From positions 1-64,000 of the forward strand of contig NZ_RYZZ01000007.1 in assembly GCF_003989135.1 (NCBI RefSeq): a DNA stretch of 64,000 nt, in the 5' to 3' direction. How positions within the stretch are numbered: position 1 is the first letter of the stretch; every line of letters begins with the position of its first letter. Positions 25,603 to 35,500 of this stretch are shown in pieces. The notes below the pieces were generated by a model, which did no database searches, was not told the DNA's origin, and worked only from the letters and a program-made list of their open reading frames with translations. Source of the stretch: Peribacillus cavernae. GTDB lineage: Bacteria; Bacillota; Bacilli; Bacillales; DSM-1321. A program made the position numbers and the translations under genes.

Positions 25603-27219
25603 ATGATGAATACCCCCTTGATTATGACGCAAATGATTGAAAGAGCCGAAAAGTACTATCCGAAAAAAAAGGTGATATCACGAACGGAAGGCGGCATCCG
25701 CCAGTTCACTTATCGTGAAATCGCTGAACGGACAAGGAGGCTGGCAAGCAGCCTTGAGAAACTGGGAATGAAAAAAGGGGACCGCATCGGAACCCTTGCC
25801 TGGAACCATCACCGGCATCTGGAAGCCTATTTTGCGATTCCTTGCTCTGGAGCGGTTTTGCATACAATCAATATGAGGCTTTCACCACAGCATGTTTCTT
25901 ATATCGTGAATCATTCCGAGGATAAATTGTTATTGATCGATGCTGATGTTGTACCGCTTATCGAAAGCATCCATAAAGAGATAGGCCATGTGGAAGGATA
26001 TATCATTATGACCGATTCTGAGGAGCTGCCGGAAACAACGCTGTCTCCCGTGTATCATTATGAAAAGCTGATCGCTGAGGGAAACCCATCCCATCCGTTC
26101 ATTCAGGATCTCGATGAAAATGCGCCGGCAGGAATGTGCTATACATCAGCCACAACCGGTAATCCGAAAGGTGTGGTTTATTCGCATAGAGGAATCGTGC
26201 TTCACAGTTTAGCACTTGGCTTAGCAGATAATATGGGCGTCAAAGAAAGGGATATTGCCATGCCTGTTGTGCCGATGTTTCACGTCAATGCCTGGGGCTT
26301 TCCTTTTGCGGCGGTGTGGTTCGGCAGTGATCTGGTTTTGCCAGGACCCTATTTCACTCCGAAAATTCTTGCCGAGCTTATTCAATCTGAGAAAATAACA
26401 ATCACAGCCGGCGTGCCGACAATTTGGCTTGGCCTTTTAAAGGAACTCGATGAAAATGAATACGATACAAGCAGCTTGAGGGCAGTGATTTGTGGAGGTT
26501 CCGCAGCTCCTAAAAGCATGATCAAGGCTTATGAACAAAAGCACAATATCCCTTTTATTCACGCATACGGCATGACGGAAACGAGTCCGATTGTTTTTGC
26601 CTCGACCATGAAAAGCTATCACGATGATTTGGATGAGGAAGAAAAGTACGAGCTAAAAGCTAAACAGGGAATGACGGTTCCTGGCATTGAAATTAAGGTA
26701 GTGGGTAGGGAAGGAGAAGTGGTAAACGATGGAAAAGAAATGGGCGAACTGCTCATTAGAGGGCCTTGGATTGCTGATGAGTACTACCGGGATGACAGAA
26801 CAGAAGGTGCCTTTAAGGATGGCTGGCTGTACACAGGGGATGTTGTAACCGTAGATGAAGACGGATTCGTGAAAATTGTCGACAGGACAAAGGATTTAAT
26901 CAAAAGCGGAGGTGAATGGATTTCTTCAGTGGACCTGGAAAACGCATTAATGGCCCACGAAGCCATATTCGAGGCAGCAGTCGTCGCAATTCCTCATGAA
27001 AGATGGCAGGAACGTCCTGTTGCGTGTGTGGTCCTTAAAGATCTCTATAAAGGAAAGGTTAGCAAGGAAGAGATCATCGAATTTTTACAGCCACAGTTTG
27101 CCAAATGGTGGCTTCCGGATGACGTCCTTTTTCTTGATGAAATTCCAAAAACAGGTGTCGGCAAATTTCTAAAAATGGCTCTTCGCGAACAGATTAAGGA
27201 CAAATACGCTAAACAATAA
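25603..27219 (+). CDS. Acyl-CoA ligase (AMP-forming), fatty-acid type
   Basis: A 538-residue ANL-superfamily enzyme. The P-loop-like motif is YTSATTGNPKGVVYSH near residues 179-194. YGMTETSP near 324-331 and GWLYTGDVVTVDEDGF near 407-422 are the later core motifs. GVGKFLK near the C terminus carries the lysine used for adenylation. The sequence resembles AlkK-type medium- to long-chain fatty acid ligases rather than LcfA/LcfB. It activates an acid to acyl-CoA through an acyl-AMP intermediate. A crotonase gene follows after a terminator, so the pair may serve beta-oxidation. Confidence 0.88.
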   Translation: MMNTPLIMTQMIERAEKYYPKKKVISRTEGGIRQFTYREIAERTRRLASSLEKLGMKKGDRIGTLAWNHHRHLEAYFAIPCSGAVLHTINMRLSPQHVSYIVNHSEDKLLLIDADVVPLIESIHKEIGHVEGYIIMTDSEELPETTLSPVYHYEKLIAEGNPSHPFIQDLDENAPAGMCYTSATTGNPKGVVYSHRGIVLHSLALGLADNMGVKERDIAMPVVPMFHVNAWGFPFAAVWFGSDLVLPGPYFTPKILAELIQSEKITITAGVPTIWLGLLKELDENEYDTSSLRAVICGGSAAPKSMIKAYEQKHNIPFIHAYGMTETSPIVFASTMKSYHDDLDEEEKYELKAKQGMTVPGIEIKVVGREGEVVNDGKEMGELLIRGPWIADEYYRDDRTEGAFKDGWLYTGDVVTVDEDGFVKIVDRTKDLIKSGGEWISSVDLENALMAHEAIFEAAVVAIPHERWQERPVACVVLKDLYKGKVSKEEIIEFLQPQFAKWWLPDDVLFLDEIPKTGVGKFLKMALREQIKDKYAKQ

Positions 27220-27228
27220 TTGTAAGGA

Positions 27229-27256
27229 GGGGATGAGACGCTCATCTCCTTTTTTG
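27229..27256 (+). terminator. Terminator of the acyl-CoA ligase gene
   Basis: GGGGATGAG pairs with CTCATCTCC around ACG, followed by seven T residues. Confidence 0.82.
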
Positions 27257-27416
27257 CATCGAATGCAAGCTCTTTCATTTATATCACACGAAAGGGAATA
27301 ATAGCTTGTGGCAGAAGTGTGTCAAGATTATTAAAATATTCACTTTTTTCTTTTTATTTAATTAAAAGAAACGCTATAATATGTAAAGAACGAACTTTTT
27401 TGAGGAGGAAGACTAA

Positions 27417-28223
27417 GTGGGAATTGAATCGGCTTCTGCCCAAGCGAGCGTCATAGTTACCTATTCCGGGAGAACGGCTACTGTCGAAATGAACCGTCCT
27501 GAAGCAATGAATGCAATGAATGAAGAAATGCTTCGTGAATTGGTGAACGCACTTAAGGAAATAACAGACAATGAAGATGTTCATGCAGTTATTTTAAAAG
27601 GAAAAGGGAAAGCGTTTTCCGCAGGCGGAGACATCAAAATGATGCTATCATCAGAAGGTGAAGAGGGAGAAGCTGCCTTTAACTCGTTGATGGATTGCAT
27701 CAGTGAATTGGTGACGACTCTTTACTTCATGCCGAAGCTCACAATTTGCGGCATCCATGGTGCTGCAGCAGGTCTTGGTTTGAGCGTAGCGCTGGCTGCG
27801 GATTACATTATTGCGGAACCTGAAAGTAAAATTGCGATGAATTTCATCGGGATTGGCCTGATACCCGATGGCGGCGGCCATTTCTTCCTCGAAAGAAAAC
27901 TGGGTGAGGTCCGTGCGAAGGAACTCATTTGGGAAGGTAAAGTAATGAGGGCGCAGGAAGCATTCGAAAAAGGGCTGATTCATGAAGTTGCTGCGGAAAC
28001 CCTTGAGCAATCGATTGAAACAAAACTTCAAAAATGGTTGAACAGCCCAATCCAGGCCATGATCAAGACGAAAAAGATCCTCGGGGAGAAAAATCGCCCG
28101 CTTTTATTGAAAATGCTTGAGCTTGAAAAAAATGCGCAAATGAAAATGCGCAAGACAAGCGATCACCAGGAAGGCGTCAAGGCGTTTGTCGAGAAAAGGA
28201 ATCCAAATTTCACAGGGAACTAA
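27417..28223 (+). CDS. yhaR: Enoyl-CoA hydratase/isomerase family protein YhaR
   Basis: A 268-residue crotonase. The oxyanion-hole segments KAFSAGGDIKMM near residues 65-76 and GIHGAAAGLGLSVALAADYI near 111-130 are intact. Neither glutamate of classical hydratases is present: the first position is in GLGLS and the second region reads IGLIPDGGG, where the Asp matches PaaG-type isomerases. An isomerase-like activity is thus more likely than hydration. The start is GTG 27417 after TGAGGAGGAAG. Gene order matches B. subtilis yhaR. Confidence 0.85.
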   Translation: MGIESASAQASVIVTYSGRTATVEMNRPEAMNAMNEEMLRELVNALKEITDNEDVHAVILKGKGKAFSAGGDIKMMLSSEGEEGEAAFNSLMDCISELVTTLYFMPKLTICGIHGAAAGLGLSVALAADYIIAEPESKIAMNFIGIGLIPDGGGHFFLERKLGEVRAKELIWEGKVMRAQEAFEKGLIHEVAAETLEQSIETKLQKWLNSPIQAMIKTKKILGEKNRPLLLKMLELEKNAQMKMRKTSDHQEGVKAFVEKRNPNFTGN

Positions 28224-28230
28224 TAAAGGT

Positions 28231-28258
28231 AGCCGACACATAAAGTGTCGGCTCTTTT
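28231..28258 (+). terminator. Terminator of yhaR
   Basis: AGCCGACAC pairs with GTGTCGGCT around ATAAA, followed by CTTTT. Confidence 0.8.
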
Positions 28259-28299
28259 GAGTACGCTTAACATAAAAGTCCCGCTATTTATGAAATAGG

Positions 28300-28424
28300 C
28301 CAGACCAAGGCGCATCCGCTTTTCTGATTGTAAGCCCTTCGAGTCATAAGTCATCTCCCTGCAGAAGGCAAAGAGCGCCTCGTCTTATGCTTGTCAGGGC
28401 AGATCAAGGCGTGTCCGCTTCTCT
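28300..28424. repeat. Dispersed intergenic repeat, Bacillus type, copy 2
   Basis: Contains CCCTTCGAGTC, GCAGAAGGC...AGCGCCT and CGTCTTATGCTTGTCAGGGC. CAAGGCG(C/T)(A/G)TCCGCTT occurs near both ends. The layout is that of copy 1 at 22791-22890 but diverged. It abuts the stop codon of yhzD. Confidence 0.55.
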
Positions 28425-28426
28425 GG

Positions 28427-28615
28427 TCAACGGTGAAAAAGGACCAATTTTCCCGCTGGTGAGGTGCAGCGGTGTGTTTTTTCTCCGTAATCTTTTTCCT
28501 TTAGCAGATTTCCTCCTAATTCTTTGGCCTGATCGTCATTTTCCGCCTCGAAGGACTCGTCCAAAAGCTTCTCCCCGGTCGGCTCGAATACAGTTAGCTT
28601 ATATACTCTGCTCAT
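28427..28615 (-). CDS. yhzD: YhzD family small protein
   Basis: A 62-residue protein resembling B. subtilis YhzD in length and motif order: YKLTVFEPTGEKLLDESFEA at the N terminus, and RCTSPAGKLVLFHR at the C terminus. It is likely a small alpha/beta fold with no known activity. AAGGGGC lies before the ATG. It sits between yhaR and yhaQ on the opposite strand, and its stop touches a dispersed repeat. Confidence 0.78.
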   Translation of the reverse strand: MSRVYKLTVFEPTGEKLLDESFEAENDDQAKELGGNLLKEKDYGEKTHRCTSPAGKLVLFHR

Positions 28616-28834
28616 GTTTATTTGCCCCTTTTTTTAAATGTTTTTTCATATTTTGATGTACTGCTATTTTTGCATAATATTCATTATGTTGCAAAGATTT
28701 TATATTCTCTGTATTGCTTTGTGGAATATGAATGTATGATTTTTACTAAAATAGAAGTATTTAAATAAAAAATTAATATATTGAAACCATTTGCTTGTTA
28801 TACACGTATAGAGCTTAAGAAGGGGGAATACAAA

Positions 28835-29734
28835 TTGGTGCTGCAACTTAACAATGTCACAAAAAAATTCGGCGATTTTACAGCGGTCGATTCTTTGAAT
28901 TTTACTATTCCTGAGAGAGAAATGTTCGGTTTATTAGGGGCAAATGGTGCGGGGAAAACGACGACCTTCCGGATGATTCTTGGGCTTTTGGATCCGACGG
29001 CAGGAGAAATCAGTTGGAATGGGAAGCCTATCGATTATTCCACCAGTCCGATCATTGGCTATTTGCCAGAGGAACGCGGTCTTTATCCAAAATTGAAGGT
29101 GCGGGATCAAATTGTATATCTAGCTCGATTAAGAGGAATGAATAAAGCCTCCGCCATAAAGGAGCTCCAGGCTTGGCTGGAGCGATTCAAGGTGCCTGAT
29201 TATTTGGATAAGCGTGTCGAAGAGCTTTCAAAAGGGAATCAACAGAAAATCCAGTTCATCGCGTCCATCATCCATAAGCCGAAGCTGTTAATTCTTGATG
29301 AACCGTTCAGCGGGCTTGATCCGGTGAATGTGGAGATCCTTAAGGATGCTGTCATCGATTTACGGGAAAATGGAACAACCATCGTCTTTTCCAGCCACCG
29401 GATGGAGCACGTCGAGGAGCTTTGCGAGCATTTGTGCATTATGCACAGGGGAAGTCCTGTAGTTGCTGGGAAATTGAAGGATATTAAACGCAGCTTTGGC
29501 AAGAAGAATGTAGTGGTTCATGCCGATTTTGATCTAGCCTTCCTGGACGAATTTCCGGGCGTTATGAAATCGAAAACGACGACTGAGGGTAAAGTTCTTC
29601 AGATAACCGGCGAGGATGTTGCCGAAAGTATCCTGCGTGAATTGGTACCCAAAGGCTTCGTTAGGAGATTCGAGCTGGAGGAGCCTTCCCTGAATGATAT
29701 TTTCATAGAAAAAGTGGGTGCCGCATATGAATAA
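28835..29734 (+). CDS. yhaQ: ABC transporter ATP-binding protein YhaQ
   Basis: A 299-residue ATPase of the NatA-like exporter group. Walker A is GANGAGKTT near residues 37-45, the signature is LSKGNQQKIQF near 131-141, and Walker B is LLILDEPFSGLD near 152-163. A C-terminal domain of about 90 residues is typical of NatA/YhaQ. I start at TTG 28835, eight bases after an AAGGGGG site; upstream in-frame codons have none. It overlaps yhaP, its presumed permease, by eight bases. Substrate is unknown; sodium or antimicrobial export is suggested only by family. Confidence 0.88.
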   Translation: MVLQLNNVTKKFGDFTAVDSLNFTIPEREMFGLLGANGAGKTTTFRMILGLLDPTAGEISWNGKPIDYSTSPIIGYLPEERGLYPKLKVRDQIVYLARLRGMNKASAIKELQAWLERFKVPDYLDKRVEELSKGNQQKIQFIASIIHKPKLLILDEPFSGLDPVNVEILKDAVIDLRENGTTIVFSSHRMEHVEELCEHLCIMHRGSPVVAGKLKDIKRSFGKKNVVVHADFDLAFLDEFPGVMKSKTTTEGKVLQITGEDVAESILRELVPKGFVRRFELEEPSLNDIFIEKVGAAYE

Positions 29735-30974
29735 GTTTTTTATTGTATTATTTCATACATACCTTTCCAAGTTGAAAACGAAATCATTTATTGTATCAAC
29801 GATCATTATGGTGCTGCTAGTCATTGGTTTAGCCAGCCTGCCGAAAGTCATCGATTATTTTGATAAGGATGAAAAAGTCACGATAGGCGTCCTTGATAAA
29901 ACTGGATCCACCTATGAAACATTGAATGGCCGGATCAATACAATCAACAGGAATGTTAAATTAAAGACCATTGAGAATGAAGCCGCAGCTAAAAAGCTTA
30001 TCAACTCTGAAAAGCTAACAGGCTATCTAATTATCGAAAAAGATTCAGGGAAAAGTTTAAAAGGTACATACAAAGCAAAGATAATCTCGGACTCTTCCAT
30101 AAGTGATGACCTGCTGTTGGCATTGACCCAGGTTAAGAGCAGTCTTGCAGCAGGCGAATTAAAGCTCTCGCCCGAGCAGCTTGCCCAATTGAGCACACCT
30201 GCTGCTTTTGAAAAAGTCGCGCTTGAGAAAAATGCAAAAACAGAGGATGAACTGAATCAAGCCCGCGGGCTGGTTTATATCCTTTTGTTTGTCATCTATC
30301 TGAACGTCATCATGTACGCAAGCATGATCGCGATGGAGATAGCAACGGAAAAAACGTCAAGAGTGATGGAAATCCTCGTATCCAGCGTTTCACCCGTACA
30401 GCAAATGTTTGCAAAAATCTGTGGTATCGCTTTGTTAAGCATCACCCAAATACTATTATTCTTGAGTGCAGGCTATGTTTCTATAAAACCAAATCTGGAT
30501 GAAATGAATGGCGGAATTTTTTCATTCCTGGGTTTTGACGGTATTAGCATCTCCACCATTATATACGCAATCATTTTTTGCTTGCTGGGATACTTCCTGT
30601 ATGCAACCCTGGCCGCTTTCCTTGGATCATTGGTCAGCAGAGTAGAGGACGTGCAGCAGATGATTTTACCAGTGACCATGCTTATCATGATTGCCTTTTT
30701 CATTGCAATGTACGGTTTGACTAATCCGACCGCAGGCTTCATCACTGGAATTTCATTCATTCCATTTTTCAGCCCGATGATCATGTTCCTGCGGGTCGGG
30801 ATGATTTCAGTACCGTTCTGGGAAGTCGCTCTCAGCATCGGTCTACTGGTCGTCACGATTGTCCTGCTGGGTATTTTCGGCGGAAAAGTGTACCGCGGCG
30901 GGGTGCTGATGTATGGAAGCTCTAAATCATACAAGGATATAAAAAAAGCTTTGCAGATTTCCAAAAATGGATAA
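29727..30974 (+). CDS. yhaP: ABC transporter permease YhaP
   Basis: A 415-residue ABC-2 type permease with one N-terminal membrane helix (about 15-37), a large extracytoplasmic loop (about 40-170), and five or six C-terminal helices. The layout is the same as NatB. The segment MEIATEKTSRVMEILVSSVSP near 202-222 is the family hallmark. I start at ATG 29727, overlapping yhaQ; the GTG at 29718 is an alternative. A strong terminator follows, so yhaQP form a two-gene operon. Confidence 0.88.
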   Translation: MNKFFIVLFHTYLSKLKTKSFIVSTIIMVLLVIGLASLPKVIDYFDKDEKVTIGVLDKTGSTYETLNGRINTINRNVKLKTIENEAAAKKLINSEKLTGYLIIEKDSGKSLKGTYKAKIISDSSISDDLLLALTQVKSSLAAGELKLSPEQLAQLSTPAAFEKVALEKNAKTEDELNQARGLVYILLFVIYLNVIMYASMIAMEIATEKTSRVMEILVSSVSPVQQMFAKICGIALLSITQILLFLSAGYVSIKPNLDEMNGGIFSFLGFDGISISTIIYAIIFCLLGYFLYATLAAFLGSLVSRVEDVQQMILPVTMLIMIAFFIAMYGLTNPTAGFITGISFIPFFSPMIMFLRVGMISVPFWEVALSIGLLVVTIVLLGIFGGKVYRGGVLMYGSSKSYKDIKKALQISKNG

Positions 30975-30975
30975 G

Positions 30976-31018
30976 AACAAAAAATGGATGGTGCGCGGCA
31001 TCATCCATTTTTTGTTGT
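30976..31018 (+). terminator. Terminator of yhaQP
   Basis: AACAAAAAATGGATG pairs over 15 bp with CATCCATTTTTTGTT around an 11-base loop. The stem's own T run completes the signal. Confidence 0.85.
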
Positions 31019-31063
31019 ATAGGATACTATAGATTGAATGTGGATCACTTAATTTTGGTTCTT

Positions 31064-31165
31064 TGCATCCAGCTCCGACGTACAAGGATGTACTAGTGCC
31101 GACGTCGCCACAGGACGTGCGGTTCTTAGCTGACGTTCCTTTGAACAAGGCGCTTGCGCATTTGG
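31064..31165. repeat. Intergenic repeat-like element
   Basis: About 100 bp with CCAGCTCCGACGTACAAGG, AGTGCCGACGTCGCCACAGG, ACGTGCGGTTCTTAGCTGACG and ending AACAAGGCGCTTGCGC. Repeated CGACGT/ACGTGC cores allow stem formation. It resembles a second family of Bacillus intergenic repeats, but only this copy was seen in the window. Confidence 0.4.
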
Positions 31166-31263
31166 TCTTGAAGTCGCCTTCCATTTCAAAAGAATAAGAA
31201 AGTATGTTCTATTTGTGGTAAGATATATACGATCAAACCTTATTTTAGGGAGTGAAACGGAAA

Positions 31264-32484
31264 ATGAGCAAAATTGTCTTTATACATGCGGCCGATTTGC
31301 ATTTGGACAGTCCTTTTGCGGGATTGAAGAATCTTCCTGCCTTTTTAATCGAACGGCTGAGGGAAAGTTCATTTCTGGCATTTCAGAAAGTTATTGACAC
31401 AGCGATTTTTCATCGCGTTGACTTTTTGCTGCTGGCCGGAGACCTTTATGATGGGGAAAACCGCAGCCTTCGTACCCAGGTGCGTTTTCGAAAAGAAATG
31501 GAGAGGTTAAGGGAACACAACATACCGGTTTATATCATCCATGGAAACCATGACCATCTGGACGGTTCATGGATACATGTCGATTTACCGGAAAATGTCC
31601 ATGTTTTTCAAGCAAAACCCGAAGTGAAGCAATTCCAGAAGCAGGACGGGACCACCGTCAATATTTATGGCTATAGTTATCCGAAAAGGCATGTTTCCGA
31701 GCGGATCATTACCATGTTCACAAAGCAGGATGATGCTGATTATCATATCGGTATGCTGCATGGAAATCTGGAAGGCTATACAGATCACAGCCCCTATGCT
31801 CCATTTTCACAGAGGGAGCTAGTAGAAAAGAACTTTGACTATTGGGCACTGGGCCATATCCATAAAAGACAAATTGTTTTAAAGCAGCCGCCAGCGATTT
31901 ATCCTGGAAATATCCAAGGAAGAAACAGAAAGGAAACCGGAGAAAAAGGCTGCTATTTAGTTGAGATCAATAACGGTGCAACAGATTATCAGTTTATCGA
32001 AACAGGATCGATTGGTTGGGATTCAATGCAAATCAAGCTAGCGGGTGATGGACAATTTGATGACATTCTGAAAAAATGCCGTAATTATTTGCAGGAAGTC
32101 CAAAACAATGAAAAGGAGTTATTGCTGGAGTTAGTTCTGGAGATAGCCGATCACGCTAATCCTTCTTTATTTACCGAAGAATTTATCGAGGGAATTCTCG
32201 AAAGCCTACAGGATGAAGAAGATGAAACAGAAGGTTTTGTTTGGCCGTACCGGGTGATAATTGAAAACGACTCGTTGCTGGATGAACCACTCATTTCAGA
32301 GAATCCTTTTTTTGGGGAATTATTCACTAACGCAGCTGACTCCAATGAGATAGACAGTGCATTGGGCCAGCTTTATAATCACCGGGAGGCGCGGAGGTTT
32401 CTTGATCCGCTTGATAAAGAGGAAAGAGCAGAGTTGGCCAGTCAATCGCAAACTGTTCTCATGCGATTATTTCAGCGAAATTAA
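31264..32484 (+). CDS. yhaO: Metallophosphoesterase DNA repair nuclease-like protein YhaO
   Basis: A 406-residue SbcD/Mre11-like protein. All five phosphodiesterase motifs are visible: DLHLDSPF, GDLYDG, GNHDHL, HGNLEG and GHIHKRQ, within residues 10-205, which would hold two metals. The C-terminal 200 residues are the capping domain. By analogy with Mre11 it should be a nuclease that works with the neighbouring ATPase YhaN. I start at ATG 31264 behind AGGGAG; the GTG 12 bases earlier lies inside that site. The gap to yhaN is 21 bases. Confidence 0.88.
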   Translation: MSKIVFIHAADLHLDSPFAGLKNLPAFLIERLRESSFLAFQKVIDTAIFHRVDFLLLAGDLYDGENRSLRTQVRFRKEMERLREHNIPVYIIHGNHDHLDGSWIHVDLPENVHVFQAKPEVKQFQKQDGTTVNIYGYSYPKRHVSERIITMFTKQDDADYHIGMLHGNLEGYTDHSPYAPFSQRELVEKNFDYWALGHIHKRQIVLKQPPAIYPGNIQGRNRKETGEKGCYLVEINNGATDYQFIETGSIGWDSMQIKLAGDGQFDDILKKCRNYLQEVQNNEKELLLELVLEIADHANPSLFTEEFIEGILESLQDEEDETEGFVWPYRVIIENDSLLDEPLISENPFFGELFTNAADSNEIDSALGQLYNHREARRFLDPLDKEERAELASQSQTVLMRLFQRN

Positions 32485-32505
32485 CAGGAAGGGAGGTATA
32501 TAGCA

Positions 32506-35500
32506 ATGAAAATCAAAGAATTGCATGTATATGGATATGGCAAGCTTGAAAACAAGACATTCAGTGATCTTGGGCAGCTGCAGATTTTCTTCGGAGAAAA
32601 TGAATCAGGAAAGACCACTATCATGTCATTCATCCATAGTATCTTATTTGGTTTTCCGACCAAAAGCCAAAACGAGAGGCGTTATGAACCTAAACTGAAT
32701 GCGAAATACGGCGGAAGTGTTTTACTGGTTTCGGAACGATTTGGTGAAGTGGGCATTGAAAGGGTCAAAGGAAAAGCAGTCGGGGATGTGAACGTAGCTT
32801 TTGAAAATGGAAAGGTTGGAAATGAAAACGACTTAAAGGAACTGCTGCAGGGGATCGATAAAAACTACTTTCAGTCCGTTTTCTCTTTTGATCTGCAAGG
32901 TCTTCATGGAGTGCAGGACATAAGTGAAGCAGCACTCGGAAAATATTTGCTGTCCGCAGGAATGATTGGCAGCGATAAGCTTCTGGAAGTCGAAACAAAA
33001 CTGCAGAAGCAACTGGATGCCCGCTTTAAGCCTTCCGGACAGAAACCAGAATTAAATGTAAAGCTGAGACAGTTGAAGGACTTGCAGTCAGGGGTGAAAA
33101 AAGCCGATGAAGAACAACGTACATACATAGAGCTTCAATTAAAGCAAAAGCAAACGGAGGCGGAACTTCTCGCGTTAAAAGAAACAATCAACAGGAATGA
33201 AGGTACATTATTTTACTATCAGGAATTCCTGAGAGTTCAGCCGCTTTTCGAAGAAAAACAAACGGTGCAGAACGAGCTTGCTAAACTAGGGGACGTCCCT
33301 TTTCCAGTTGATGGATTAAAAAGGCTTGAACAGCTTGTTGCTCTAAAGATACCGAACAACGCTCAGCTTTCCGCAATGCAGCAGAAACAGCAGGAGAACG
33401 ATACGAGTATAGAACAGCTGAATATTTCCCCGTATCTAACCGCCAACAAAGAGAAATGGACAGCCGTTCTTGACAATGCCCCTTTGCTTGAAAAATGGGA
33501 AGAGGAAAAAAGTCAGCTTGAACAAACCCTTCGTACAAAAGAAAGGGAGAAGGAGAACTATAAAAACAATTTATTGATTGAATTGCATGACGACGAAATC
33601 AGCAAACTGGACACGAGCATCTTTATGACAGAAAAGATAAAAGGGCTTGAACGAGAAAAGCATCGATTGGAAAGTGAAAGAACTCGGCTGGATGAAAAAT
33701 ATAAGCTGGAAAAAAATAGTCTCGAGGCCACTGAAGCAAGGATAGACGAACTAAAGCAAAACCAGCTTCCCAATGAAGAGAGACGACGGCTGGAACGTGT
33801 ATATAGCCCTCACAGTAACGGAAACTATGCCACACTTAAAAAGGAAATCCTCGAAGAACAGATTGCTGAATTGACGCAAAAATATTCGCAGCTGTCGGCA
33901 AAAGCGAAAAGGAACCGGAAGCGGTCAGCCATTACGGCCACCCTGCTTGCGGTGATTTCTCTGGTTACTTCTGGTTATTTCCTCATTGGCGAACAGTTCC
34001 TTCTAGGTGGAATTACTGCTTTATTTGCGGCAATCGCGATTTCATTCCATTTCTTTATCAATCAAACTGATGTGCTGGCCGATCTGAAGCAACAATTAGC
34101 ACATGCTGAAAAGAAGAAAAGAAATGATCAACAGCAAACAGAGGAGGAACCGTCGTTGGAGTCAGTTTCTATACGCCATCTGCTGCAAAAAGAGGAAGAA
34201 ATCCAGCAGCAGCTGCGTGCCGAAGCTGTTAAACACAAAGAGAGAACAGCTGCCTTTCATTTGGTCATAGAGGAATCGGAAAGGTGGGAAGCAAGCTGGA
34301 ATAAAACCAATGAAGAATTAGCTTCAATCATGCAAAAGTGGCAAATCCCTTTTAATTCAAAGGACTACCATGCCGGAGCGGCTCTGGAGCTACTGATGAA
34401 CGTAAAGCATGCCATTGATGAATCTTTGGAGCTAAAGAAAAAACTTGCACGAATTGAAAGGAATTTCACACAAAAAAAACAAGAATTGTTTACTATCTGT
34501 GATGAATTGGGTATATTCGCCGCGAATTGGCGCGAAGCAGTGATAATAGTGAAGCGGGCCCTCAACCAGCATCTGGAACAATCCATGCTGCTAAACAAAT
34601 ATAAACAGGAAAAAAGACCATTGGAAATGGAAATCGAACGATTACAGTCAGAGTCCGCTTTCTTATCAGATGAGATGAACCAGCTTTTCAAAGCTGCCCT
34701 GGTGGAAGCTGAAGAAGAATTCAGAAAGCAAGCAAGACTTGCTGAGGAAAAAGAAAGGCTAACAACCAGCTTACAGATGATTTCCGTTCAGCTTGAAAAA
34801 ACAACCTTCCATTCAGAAGACTTTGATGCTCTTTCCGTTTCAAAAGTAAGCAGATATAGTGTAGAGGCACTTGAAGCGGAAAGAAAGGACTTGTTTGGGC
34901 GGCAATCTGTATTGTTAGAACAATTATCAGATATGAAGCATAGAATCAGGCATCTGGAAGAAGGAGGGACATACAGCGATCTTCTGCACCAATATAATGA
35001 AACAAAAGCAGCCTTTAATACGGAGGCAAAAGAATGGGCTAAATATGCTCTTGCAAAAAGCATGTTGGATAAGACTATTACCACTTTTAAGCGCGAGCGG
35101 CTGCCAAAGGTCATCGTCCTGGCAGAAGAATATTTATCTTTTTTAACATCTGGGGAATATAAAAGAATCTTGCTTGGAGAAACTGTTGATGGTTTGTATC
35201 TGGAAAGATATGATGGGCTCCGTTTCGAGGCCGGGGAAGTCAGCCGCGGAACGGCAGAGCAGGTATATGTGTCGTTGAGACTTGCCCTCGCCCAGAATAT
35301 CTTTGGGAGTGACGGCTTCCCCATTATTATCGATGACAGCTTTGTAAACTTCGACAGAAATCGTACCGCTAATATGATTCGGCTGATTCAAAAGATTTCA
35401 GAATCCCGGCAGGTTATTTTTTTCACCTGCCATGAACATTTACTGTCATATTTCGAGAACGCACCGATCATAAGATTAGGAAAAGAAAAAGCCGGCATAC

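Noticed and set aside
34788-35324. 178-codon ORF antisense to yhaN
   Set aside because: Shadow of the conserved C-terminal ATPase head; no ribosome binding site or family.
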